From contig JAEQMT010000038.1 of the NCBI GenBank assembly GCA_016722945.1, forward strand, positions 744,001-808,000: a DNA stretch of 64,000 nucleotides. Reading direction: 5' to 3'. Below the pieces are notes generated by a model. It was given only the letters and a program-made list of their open reading frames with translations. It had not been told where the DNA came from and did no database searches. Positions 50,700 to 57,838 of the stretch are shown here, in pieces. How positions within the stretch are numbered: position 1 is the stretch's first letter; each line of letters starts with the position of its first letter. The position numbers were made by a program, and so were the translations under genes. This stretch comes from Desulfofustis sp. PB-SRB1. GTDB lineage: Bacteria > Desulfobacterota > Desulfobulbia > Desulfobulbales > Desulfocapsaceae.

Positions 50700-52202
50700 A
50701 TGAAAACAATACTCATAACATTCGTGACTGCTCTGGCCATCGCCGGAACCTTGTCGGCAGCCGAGCCGCCGAAGATGAAGATGACGACGCCGATTCCGGA
50801 AGGAATTGAGACGCCGAACACGATGGAGACCCACTTGGGAACCCTGACATCGTTCGATGCCGTTCCCGACAAGGAGACGACCCGGAAGATTTACGACGCA
50901 CTCGACCTTCGCCGAGCGACCGAGGCCTTTCTCGCCACGCTGCCGATCGCCTCGATGGCGACGATGGAGTCCGGCCTCCGCTCGCTGGGCGAGCCGAACA
51001 AGGTCGTGATTCAGTTCCGGGAGCTGATGGACTCCAAGTCGCTGTGGCTCACGCCGAACACGGTGTCGATCTATCAGGGGGTCTGGTGCGAGCTTGGCGA
51101 CGAGCCGATGGTGATCGAGACGCCGCCCAAGGTGCTCGGCATCATCGACGACGCCTGGTTCCATTATGTAACGGATTTCGGCAACGCCGGCCCCGACAAG
51201 GGCCAGGGTGGGAAGTTCCTGCTCGTGCCTCCCGGCTACGACGGGAAACTGCCGGAAGGTTACTTCGTGGCAAGGACCCGGACCTACGGCAACTGGGTCA
51301 TCTGGCGCGGCTTTCAGGTCGATGGATCGACGAAGCCGGCGGTTGAGGCCACCCAGTCAAAGTTCCGCATGTACCCGCTCTCGCAGAAGGACAACCCGCC
51401 GGAGATGAAGTTCATCGACGTGTCGGGCAACGAACACAACACGATCCACCGCATGGACTACGGCTATTGGGAGGAGGTGAATTCCACCATCCAGGCGGAG
51501 CCGACCGACGGGATCAGCCCTGAGGTTCGTGGGTTGCTCGCGGCGATCGGGATCGAGAAGGGCAAGGAGTTCAATCCCGACGAGCGGATGAAGAAGATCC
51601 TCACTGAAGCCGCGAAGGTGGGCTCGGTGACCGCCCAGGCCCTCACCGCCCGGCCGCGGGATCCACGCTTCTACGTCTATCCCGGCGAGCGGGTGTGGAC
51701 CAACCCGATGCCCGGCGGTAGCTACGACTTCCTCGTCAACGGTGGCATTTTCCATGACGCCCGGATTTACATGCACTTCTACGCCACCGGGATCACCCCG
51801 GCCATGGCCGCCCGGAATGTTGGCGTCGGCTCGCAATACCTGATCGCTTACCTCGACAAGGACGGCAACGCCCTCGACGGGAGCAAGACCTGCAAGATCC
51901 ACCTGCCGCCGAACGTGCCGGCGAAGGATTTCTGGTCGTTCACCCTCTACGACAATCAGACCCGTTCGATGCTGCAGACCGACCAGCGCTTCCCGGGGGT
52001 CGACAGCCTTGGCGAGGTGAAGGCGAATGCCGACGGCTCCTACGACATCTACTTCGGTCCGAAGGCCCCCGAGGGGATGGAGCACAACTGGATCCAGACC
52101 GTTCCTGGCAAGGCCTGGAACACGATCTTCCGTCTCTATGGACCACTGGAACCGTTCTATGACCAGAGCTGGAAGCCGGGCAATCCAGAGCTGGTTGAAT
52201 AG
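50700..52202 (+). CDS. DUF1254/DUF1214 domain protein, exported
   Basis: 500 residues with a Sec signal (MKTILITFVTALAIAGTLSA). The N-terminal DUF1254 domain (ALDLRRATEAFLATLPIASM, SLWLTPNTVSIYQGVWCELG) is followed by a C-terminal DUF1214 domain (IYMHFYATGITPAMAARNVG, FWSFTLYDNQTRSMLQTDQR, WNTIFRLYGPLEPFYDQSWK). Biochemical function is unknown. It is GC-rich with a codon style different from its AT-rich neighbours, and it lies exactly between the two antisense group II introns, so it was probably acquired as a separate unit. Confidence 0.85.
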   Translation: MKTILITFVTALAIAGTLSAAEPPKMKMTTPIPEGIETPNTMETHLGTLTSFDAVPDKETTRKIYDALDLRRATEAFLATLPIASMATMESGLRSLGEPNKVVIQFRELMDSKSLWLTPNTVSIYQGVWCELGDEPMVIETPPKVLGIIDDAWFHYVTDFGNAGPDKGQGGKFLLVPPGYDGKLPEGYFVARTRTYGNWVIWRGFQVDGSTKPAVEATQSKFRMYPLSQKDNPPEMKFIDVSGNEHNTIHRMDYGYWEEVNSTIQAEPTDGISPEVRGLLAAIGIEKGKEFNPDERMKKILTEAAKVGSVTAQALTARPRDPRFYVYPGERVWTNPMPGGSYDFLVNGGIFHDARIYMHFYATGITPAMAARNVGVGSQYLIAYLDKDGNALDGSKTCKIHLPPNVPAKDFWSFTLYDNQTRSMLQTDQRFPGVDSLGEVKANADGSYDIYFGPKAPEGMEHNWIQTVPGKAWNTIFRLYGPLEPFYDQSWKPGNPELVE

Positions 52203-52219
52203 CCCGGCACACAGAAGCG

Positions 52220-52958
52220 AATCGGGTAGCCGGGGGAATCTCTCCCCCAGCCCCCACACCACCTGGTGATCAGCGACGATTATAATTGCCTGGTACCGAC
52301 AATGAATATTTAACGCTTTAAATGGTGCTCGGCGTAATTCCGGGGACGTAATATTTATCTTCCCACTTTACCGTAAGATTTACGGAGCCACGGTCTGCTG
52401 ACAGCGCTTTTATCCTGGTTGACCTTACGCTTCAATTTCAGCCTCAGGAAATCAGTGATGCTCCACTTCACTCTCTCGGCTGCTTACTGGCTTTTGCAAG
52501 AAATCATGAAATTCGTCCGCGCAGCGGACGAACTTTTGCCCTCTGCTTTCCAATTTCTTATCCAACTCGTCAAGGACGATGTTGGACAGCAGCGGAGAAA
52601 GAGGTCCACCCCGGGGAGTTCCCAGGTGGCACAGGGGAGATCTCCCGGGGTAAACACATCTCTTTCTGTACGTGAGTGCCGGGTTTACGGATACGCCATA
52701 TAATAGATAGAGGACGTTATCTTGTTGTGCGGACTCGTCCCGACGTATGCGCCTTATAACCGATTCCTGTTCGTCACCTTGTACGTTCGCGGTACACGAA
52801 TTTCCAAGCGGCTTCCTCCCGAAGCATTGTCGCCACTACCTCGTTGCTCAACGCTACACCCTTTGCCTCCATCTGGCTGGGTTTAAGACTTGCCAAGTAA
52901 CTGACCTTATTTTACACTTGACTAACTTTTAAGAACATGTGCCGTGCCCGGCCCACAC
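52220..52958 (-). mobile_element. Group II intron, internally deleted, antisense to cassettes (copy 2)
   Basis: On the minus strand the candidate 5' end is GTGTGGGCCGGGCACGGC (52958). It is followed by domain-I-like pieces AAAGGGTGTAGCGTTGAGC, GGGAGGAAGCCG, GACGAACAGGAATCGG, TTATAAGGC and CACAACAAGATAACG. Next come reverse transcriptase fragments (52346-52660) and the 3' end CACCAGGTGGTGTGGGGGCT and CCCCCGGCTACCCGAT, which matches copy 1. The domain V proximal strand and most of the RT are missing. The 3' exon is the end of the DUF1254 gene. Confidence 0.7.
52346..52660 (-). pseudogene. Group II intron reverse transcriptase, central fragment
   Basis: One frame gives GTPRGGPLSPLLSNIVLDEL, DKKLESRGQKFVRCADEFHD; a second, after a frameshift at about 52480, gives AAERVKWSITDFLRLKLKRK, VNQDKSAVSRPWLRKSYG and a stop. 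The GGPLSPLLSNI motif is RT domain 4. The catalytic YADD of domain 5 reads CADE, so the active site is lost. Clearly dead. Confidence 0.8.
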
Positions 52959-53136
52959 AAGCGCATGCAGCCGGACGCAGCAAAGCTTCGCCACTGATGC
53001 GAGGCTTTGGACCACCCGTGAGCCGAGGATATTTTATCATGACGAGAATCATTCCAGATAAAGAACTTGATAATTCATGAAGTCAGTTTGATGGATGTCT
53101 GAAAACAGATCGGTAAATGACAATGGAGATAATAAA

Positions 53137-53406
53137 ATGCCAACTATTTCACTGTTTTATGGAATAATAATTTACATGTATTATTTTGATAATAAAGAAC
53201 ATAAAATGCCCCATATTCATGCTAATTATGCTGAATATGATGCTGTCATTTCAATACCAGAAGGTGAAGTTATAAATGGTGAAATGCCAAATTCGAAACT
53301 AAAATTGATAAAAGCATGGGTTGAAATTCATCAGGAGGATTTGATGGCAAATTGGAAGCTGGCAGTCGAAGGTCAGCAACCACATAAGATAGAACCGTTG
53401 AGGTGA
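53137..53406 (+). CDS. DUF4160 protein (putative toxin of a DUF4160/DUF2442 pair)
   Basis: About 89 residues: MPTISLFYGIIIYMYYFDNK, EHKMPHIHANYAEYDAVISI, PEGEVINGEMPNSKLKLIKA and WVEIHQEDLMANWKLAVEGQ. This is the DUF4160 pattern (HxPHxHxxYxEYxA). Start 53137 is chosen for its GGAG and because the family begins MPTIS. It is four bases before a DUF2442 gene. That pairing has been proposed to act as a toxin-antitoxin system; which partner is toxic is not shown here. Confidence 0.8.
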   Translation: MPTISLFYGIIIYMYYFDNKEHKMPHIHANYAEYDAVISIPEGEVINGEMPNSKLKLIKAWVEIHQEDLMANWKLAVEGQQPHKIEPLR

Positions 53407-53409
53407 GTA

Positions 53410-53652
53410 ATGTTAAAGGTAAAAAAGGTCAATGCAAATGATGATTATACCTTACTTGTTGAATTATCTGATGGTCGAACCGGGGTATTTGACGTTAAAC
53501 CATATTTATCGAAAGGCGTATTTAAACAATTGCAAGATATAGAATATTTTAAGCAGGTAAAACCTTTTTTTTGCGGAATCATCTGGCCAGATGAACAGGA
53601 TTTAAGTGCGGACACTATTGCATATGAATTAAAAAAAGCAGAAATCGTATAG
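53410..53652 (+). CDS. DUF2442 protein (putative antitoxin partner)
   Basis: 80 residues: DYTLLVELSDGRTGVFDVKP, YLSKGVFKQLQDIEYFKQVK and GIIWPDEQDLSADTIAYEL. This matches DUF2442 (WPxxxDLxxDTLY). It starts four bases after the DUF4160 stop with GAGGTGAG ahead, so the two form one cassette-borne operon, AT-rich like many array genes. Confidence 0.82.
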   Translation: MLKVKKVNANDDYTLLVELSDGRTGVFDVKPYLSKGVFKQLQDIEYFKQVKPFFCGIIWPDEQDLSADTIAYELKKAEIV

Positions 53653-53866
53653 CAAATAGCTCCACTGGACATAATACTCGCTACGCTCGCTTTTTTTCGG
53701 TTAGCTAAGCTAGTGCCCCGTATACATCGGAGAAAAATCACCTAAATGAAGATCAGCAAATGAACATTACCGGCACTATTCTTCCTGGGACTCTGATGTG
53801 CTCCGTGCGCTGCGCCCACGAGAAAAACTTGGTCTGTCCTCGTTTTTTTGTTAACGAGAGAAACGA
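53653..53866. other. Cassette junction with weak attC-like features
   Basis: No gene. Around 53796-53860 the string GATGTGCTCCGTGCGCTGCG repeats, with small changes, the apical part of attC region 2 (GGTGTGCTCCGCTGCGCTGC at 47130). It ends TTGTTAACGAG, containing a GTTRRRY-like GTTAACG. A left box could be the AATGAAC at about 53759. The stem itself is imperfect. Confidence 0.4.
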
Positions 53867-54115
53867 ATGAGCGAGCAGCCTACCGAGAAGCAAGGCCAAT
53901 ACCTGGCGTTTATCGACATCTACATTACGATGCACGGTCGAGCGCCGGCGGAGGCCGACTTGCAGCGCTTCTTCGGTACGACGCCTCCGACAGTTCATCA
54001 GATGATCCTGAAACTGGAAGAGAAGGGGCTCATCAGCCGAGTTTCCGGTCAAGCCCGATCCATTAAACTCCTGATCGATCCCGCCGATCTGCCACGATTG
54101 AGGCGCCGCGAATAA
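53867..54115 (+). CDS. LexA-like winged-helix DNA-binding protein (cassette gene)
   Basis: 82 residues: EKQGQYLAFIDIYITMHGRA, PAEADLQRFFGTTPPTVHQM and ILKLEEKGLISRVSGQARSI. This is the shape of the LexA N-terminal winged helix (TxxQxxxLxFI...GxxPxxxEI...STVxxxLxxLExKGxIxR). The S24 autoproteolysis domain is absent. It could bind DNA on its own; its operator is unknown. Confidence 0.7.
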   Translation: MSEQPTEKQGQYLAFIDIYITMHGRAPAEADLQRFFGTTPPTVHQMILKLEEKGLISRVSGQARSIKLLIDPADLPRLRRRE

Positions 54116-54133
54116 ATAGTCACAAAATCTTCA

Positions 54134-54826
54134 ATGGAATTGATAAATAAAAAACACTTTAACTCGTTTATAGCAGTCGTCTCATTTGCCTTATTAATTG
54201 GGGGCATATCAACTGCCCTCGCTTCTTATTCACTTAAATCCGCCATAGATGCATTTTTCGAGCAAAAAGGTATAACATTCAGCAATATCTATCTTTTAAG
54301 CTGGTTGTTATTCTCCGCCATTAGATACTCAGGAGGCATAGTATCATCTATCTATTTGATATATTTGTCAAAAAGAACCGGCAGACAATTGACTTGGGGA
54401 TTGACAGGGTTATTTTTTAATGTAACTGGCGTTTTATTATATTTCTCCTATATATTTCATAAGAAACACAAAAAAAGTACATGCGAATATAAGTTTATTA
54501 TTTTCAACATAGTATTATTTTTAGAGTTATTAATTTCGTTCTTTAATATATGCGTAACATGTTTTTTTTTACGAAACGCTATAATTATAACGCCCGGCGA
54601 TTTTCTTTCTAATATCCAATTAATACTAATTTTTAGCGGCGTATTTAGCAATCTCTTATTATCTATATGGATACTCAAATTGGCAAAATTTACCAATACG
54701 AATAAGTGGTCTTTTGCATTTCTTACTATATTTATTGGAATACTTAGCCCAATACTATTATTTATCTACGATACAATATCGGAAGACAAAACCAACATTG
54801 ATCATTTAACTAGTCGTTTCCCCTGA
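54134..54826 (+). CDS. Multi-span hypothetical membrane protein (cassette gene)
   Basis: 230 residues, strongly AT-rich, with about six hydrophobic spans (SFIAVVSFALLIGGISTALA, IVFSS-type SSIYLIYLSKR, LTGLFFNVTGVLLYFSYIF, FIIFNIVLFLELLISFFNIC, NIQLILIFSGVFSNLLLSIW, AFLTIFIGILSPILLFIYD). No family recognised. Starts ATG 19 bases after the LexA-like gene. Confidence 0.6.
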   Translation: MELINKKHFNSFIAVVSFALLIGGISTALASYSLKSAIDAFFEQKGITFSNIYLLSWLLFSAIRYSGGIVSSIYLIYLSKRTGRQLTWGLTGLFFNVTGVLLYFSYIFHKKHKKSTCEYKFIIFNIVLFLELLISFFNICVTCFFLRNAIIITPGDFLSNIQLILIFSGVFSNLLLSIWILKLAKFTNTNKWSFAFLTIFIGILSPILLFIYDTISEDKTNIDHLTSRFP

Positions 54827-54850
54827 CCTTCTCGTACTCGAAGCAGGTGA

Positions 54851-55129
54851 ACTCACCGTTCACGGCGGCTTCGCCGCCGCGAGTCGCGAGCACGGGAGCG
54901 CGTGTGCACCGACGCCCTCGACAACTACAACGACAAATGGCGTGCCGAGGACGCCCCGATCCTGTCTTCAGACGAATTCGGGAAACGACTCCGGTTGACG
55001 CATCTGGGTTTCCTCTCCAGAGACTCAGTTGATGCCTTCTATGACGATGATGGCATGTTCGGTGGGCATTCGCTCATCGCGCAGTCGTTCGACGGCGAGG
55101 AGTTCACGGACTTCACCATGTACGGATAG
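54851..55129 (+). pseudogene. DUF2262-type protein, 5'-truncated
   Basis: The frame from a stop at 54848 to 55129 ends with LDNYNDKWRAEDAPILSSDE, FGKRLRLTHLGFLSRDSVDA, FYDDDGMFGGHSLIAQSFDG. This is the C-terminal pattern of DUF2262 (LxxKNxxWxxED...DDxDxFxGHSI). The N-terminal half is missing and no ATG is present; a GTG at 54902 is the only start. A perfect GGCGGC-TTC-GCCGCC hairpin lies at its 5' end (54864-54878), possibly part of an attC. It is probably a broken cassette gene. Confidence 0.5.
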
Positions 55130-55225
55130 CAATACCAGCAATGACTTGCACACCGGCCTGGATTCCACTTCACTCCATCCCCGCCGGTGAAGGCCACGCT
55201 AGCCTCACAGAACTTATAATTGTCC

Positions 55226-55260
55226 TTGCATTGGACACATATATGACCTATATTAAGGTC
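55226..55260 (+). promoter_or_regulatory. Promoter and palindromic operator of the relBE-type module
   Basis: TTGCAT (55226-55231), a 17-base spacer and TATATT (55249-55254) form a good sigma-70 promoter, 37 bases before the antitoxin start. The -10 lies inside GACCT-ATATTA-AGGTC (55245-55260), an inverted repeat placed as an autorepression site, as expected for type II toxin-antitoxin modules. Confidence 0.55.
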
Positions 55261-55290
55261 GCAATATGAACCTAATCTATGAGGTCTATT

Positions 55291-55542
55291 ATGGAATCCG
55301 TATTAGCTAATTGCTCGGCAAGTATCTCAGAGTTAAAGAAAAACCCATCTGCTCTTATCGAACAGTCCGATGGACAACCTATAGCAATCCTAAATCATAA
55401 CAAGCCAACTGCCTATCTCATTCCCGCGGAAACGTATGAATTGCTTTTGGAGAAAATCGAGGATTTTCAATTAGGTCTCCTTGTAAAAGAAAGGCAAAAT
55501 GAAAAAATAGATGCAGTGGAAGTGGATATTGATGAGCTATAA
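55291..55542 (+). CDS. Phd/RelB-type antitoxin
   Basis: About 83 residues: MESVLANCSASISELKKNPS, ALIEQSDGQPIAILNHNKPT and AYLIPAETYELLLEKIEDF, the Phd/YefM-type DNA-binding fold, with an acidic C-terminal toxin-binding tail (AVEVDIDEL). The ATG at 55291 has GAGGT six bases ahead; the ATG at 55279 is less well placed. It overlaps the toxin gene by 11 bases. Confidence 0.82.
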   Translation: MESVLANCSASISELKKNPSALIEQSDGQPIAILNHNKPTAYLIPAETYELLLEKIEDFQLGLLVKERQNEKIDAVEVDIDEL

Positions 55543-55816
55543 ATTAAAATTCATCCCTACTGCATTAAAAGAATGGGAAAAATTAGATAACTCGATACGA
55601 AAACAATTCAAATCTAAATTATTAGATCGAATTGAAGCACCCCATGTCCCTTCGAGTCGTCTCTCAGGATTTGACAACCACTACAAAATAAAACTTAGGG
55701 CTAGCGGTTACAGGCTGGTATATGAGGTAATTGAAGAAGAAATAGTCATTTTGGTAATCGCTGTCGGCAAAAGAGATAAAGCCGCTGTTTATAAAAAGAC
55801 CCGGAAAAGAACATGA
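55532..55816 (+). CDS. RelE/ParE-type toxin
   Basis: 94 residues: MSYKLKFIPTALKEWEKLDN, SIRKQFKSKLLDRIEAPHVP, LSGFDNHYKIKLRASGYRLV, YEVIEEEIVILVIAVGKRDK. The KLRASGYRLVYEV and VGKRDKAAVY signatures match RelE ribosome-dependent mRNA interferases, often carried in integron arrays with their own promoter. The gene looks intact and complete. Confidence 0.85.
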   Translation: MSYKLKFIPTALKEWEKLDNSIRKQFKSKLLDRIEAPHVPSSRLSGFDNHYKIKLRASGYRLVYEVIEEEIVILVIAVGKRDKAAVYKKTRKRT

Positions 55817-55817
55817 A

Positions 55818-55945
55818 CGGCTTTTTGCGCGGACGCGGAAAGCCGTAATCCCTGCTCCCGCGAAAGCCATTCGGCAGCACATTGCGCATCAACAGAGCGA
55901 GAAACTGCTCGCCGGCACCTGTTTTGATGCGGTATTTACATATTG
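55818..55945 (-). mobile_element. IS91-type transposase, short C-terminal remnant
   Basis: On the minus strand the frame reads YRIKTGAGEQFLALLMRNVL, PNGFRGSRDYGFPRPRKKP. It resembles the C-terminal segment of IS91/IS801 rolling-circle transposases (xEFxRRxLxHVLPxGFxRxRxYGF). No catalytic tyrosines or ends remain. It joins directly to the end of the RelE gene, so it may mark the right edge of the integron. Confidence 0.55.
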
Positions 55946-55971
55946 TTCTCTGATCACCCCTCAATACAAAT

Positions 55972-56113
55972 GGGAGCTTTGAAAAATGAGAATTTTCGTT
56001 CAAGATCAAGGCGTGAGGAAAATTTTGCCGCAGGCATATGTCTGATATTCCGAGGATAAAATTTTTCAGAGCAACGATGAGATTGGGCGAAAAGGCCATT
56101 TTGCAAAGTTCCC
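55972..56113 (+). repeat. 142-bp MITE-like element, family 2, complete copy
   Basis: GGGAGCTTTGAAAAATG ... CATTTTGCAAAGTTCCC, with the same interior as the copy at 44480-44620. AAAT lies just outside both ends as a possible target duplication. Confidence 0.85.
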
Positions 56114-56470
56114 AAATATCTGCCCAGATAGACTAGAACCTTTTTACCAGAAACAAAAAACGCACAAGGAAAACGGGGACATCTATGTCTGTCTGACCTG
56201 CTTACGGCGGAACCGATTTTTCAGGAGACTATTGTGCCGTGGATACAGCGCTTTTGCTTGTTTTTGATTATATGTGGTTACCATCGATATGCAAGCCAGG
56301 GATGGACTCCCCCCTGTAAAGATTTTTTGTCAGGCAGATATTGCGGAAAAACGAGCCCCTGGCAGGCGCATCCGGTACTACTGAAAAAGGACGAGAGCTT
56401 ACCACTCCGTTCTCCGAAGCGGTCTTACCGGCACGAAACCGACGCTATAATCCTCAACTAAGGTAAGGCG
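56114..56470. other. Gene-free interval upstream of the AI-2E family gene
   Basis: No reliable gene in 357 bases. An open frame at 56234-56461 (MPWIQRFCLFLIICGYHRYA) has no coding features I trust. The stretch ends with TAAGGTAAGGCG just before the permease start. Confidence 0.4.
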
Positions 56471-57520
56471 ATGAACCATAATCAACCTGACGACCGTTCA
56501 TTTGAAAAGAAAATAATAGAAGTAGTCATAAAGATTTCCGTTCTATTCCTGCTCATCGTTATCGCCGTTCAGATCGTCTACCCCTTTCTGATGCCGATTG
56601 CCTGGGGGATTATCATCGCCGTTGCGGTTGAGCCGCTTGTAAGGATTGTTGCCGGGTGGCTCGGTGGCAGGAGAAAAATAGTGGCGACCCTATTTGCGAT
56701 TGTTACCATCGGCCTGCTCCTTATCGCCTCGTTTAAACTGGCATCGACCTCCGTTGAGATGGCCCAGCAGCTCAGTGCAGACCTGCAGGGTGAACAAATT
56801 GTCGTGCCGCCCCCACCGGACGCTGTTCAAACATGGCCGATTATCGGCGAGCCTGTCTATGAGGCGTGGAATCTTGCTTCTTCAAATCTGGCTGTCGCCC
56901 TCGAAAAATTTGGCCCACAACTCAGAAAAGCAGGACTATTCCTGTTCGACACAATAAGCGGTGGAATCGGACAGGTACTGCTCTTTATTATATCGATTGC
57001 TATCAGTGCGGCTTTTCTGGCCACCGCTGAGAGGAGCACTGCAATAGCGACAAGAGTGGTATCAAAGTTTGCCGGCACACAAGGCGCCAAGATCATCGCA
57101 CTGAGCACGGCCACCATCAGAGGGGTAATGCAAGGGGTTATCGGGGTGGCATTTATACAGGCTGTCTTAGCGTTGATCGGGATGATGGCGGTTGGTGTAC
57201 CGGCGGCCGGGGTATGGGCTGTTCTCGTTTTAGTTTTGGCGGTCATCCAATTGCCCCCGCTGTTAATTCTTTTCCCCATTGCTCTCTGGGTATTTAGCTT
57301 CGCCAGCACCGTGCCGGCCGTTTTTTTCCTTATCTGGGCGTTAATCGTCAGCGGCTGTGACAGTATCCTCAAACCGGTTTTGATGGGACGTGGTGTCGAT
57401 GCCCCAATGCTCGTCATCCTGATCGGCGCTCTCGGGGGAATGATGCTTTCCGGGCTCATCGGGCTTTTTGTCGGGCCGTCGTCCTGGCAATTAGTTACAC
57501 CCTTTTTGCCGCCTGGGTAA
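56471..57520 (+). CDS. AI-2E family transporter (YdiK/PerM-like), C-terminus frameshifted
   Basis: A 349-residue, eight-span permease of the UPF0118/AI-2E family: FLMPIAWGIIIAVAVEPLVR, TIRGVMQGVIGVAFIQAVLA, GVWAVLVLVLAVIQLPPLLI and GGMMLSGLIGLFVGP. After GLFVGP the listed frame gives SSWQLVTPFLPPG and stops. The next frame gives VVLAISYTLFAAWVNDRD and stops at 57546, which matches the family's usual GPVVLAxxxxLFxAWV ending. A one-base loss near 57478 explains it. Only the last helix is affected, so function may be kept. Confidence 0.82.
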   Translation: MNHNQPDDRSFEKKIIEVVIKISVLFLLIVIAVQIVYPFLMPIAWGIIIAVAVEPLVRIVAGWLGGRRKIVATLFAIVTIGLLLIASFKLASTSVEMAQQLSADLQGEQIVVPPPPDAVQTWPIIGEPVYEAWNLASSNLAVALEKFGPQLRKAGLFLFDTISGGIGQVLLFIISIAISAAFLATAERSTAIATRVVSKFAGTQGAKIIALSTATIRGVMQGVIGVAFIQAVLALIGMMAVGVPAAGVWAVLVLVLAVIQLPPLLILFPIALWVFSFASTVPAVFFLIWALIVSGCDSILKPVLMGRGVDAPMLVILIGALGGMMLSGLIGLFVGPSSWQLVTPFLPPG

Positions 57521-57730
57521 ATGATCGAGACCCCTCAGCCCCATAAGTATCCGGGTGAAAGGTGACAAGCCATCGCCTTGTTACCCATTCCTAGCTCTCC
57601 CATGGTTTTTTCCCCATCAGGTCTCAAGTACTGAGGGCTTACCTTGCTCCAACCGCCGTTTCCAACGTTTTCCGGGGACAGTTTATAGAAAGTTGGTGGT
57701 CACCAGCCGTCACCGCGCTAACCAATTCGT

Positions 57731-57748
57731 AACGATTAATTAATCGTT
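57731..57748. promoter_or_regulatory. 18-bp perfect palindrome upstream of peptide transporter operon
   Basis: AACGATTAATTAATCGTT, a perfect two-fold symmetric site, followed by TTT. It lies 91 bases before the start of the binding-protein gene in a 290-base gap with no gene. It is a candidate operator; the trailing T-run could also make it a weak terminator for the upstream gene. Confidence 0.45.
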
Positions 57749-57838
57749 TTTCAATATTGGGGGCGTATAAAGGGGTGCGGTGTAATGCCGTTTTATCGTC
57801 GTTTCACATTCCATAAGAACATTGCGAGAGGATGAATC

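Larger units (their letters stand above)
45962..55816 (+). mobile_element. Degraded chromosomal integron: integrase remnant and cassette array
   Basis: The region begins with an IntI C-terminus. It contains at least twelve small plus-strand genes, each alone or in a pair, separated by palindromic segments with RYYYAAC/GTTRRRY-type ends. Base composition changes sharply from gene to gene (AT-rich at 46.3, 53.1 and 54.1 kb, GC-rich at 50.7-52.2 kb). It holds two antisense group II introns and a terminal relBE-type module. All these are hallmarks of a sedentary cassette array. The extent to 55816 is taken from the last cassette-like gene. Confidence 0.7.

Noticed and set aside
54847-55032. 61-residue plus-strand frame
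   Set aside because: Out of frame with the DUF2262-like sequence, arginine-rich and without a ribosome site.
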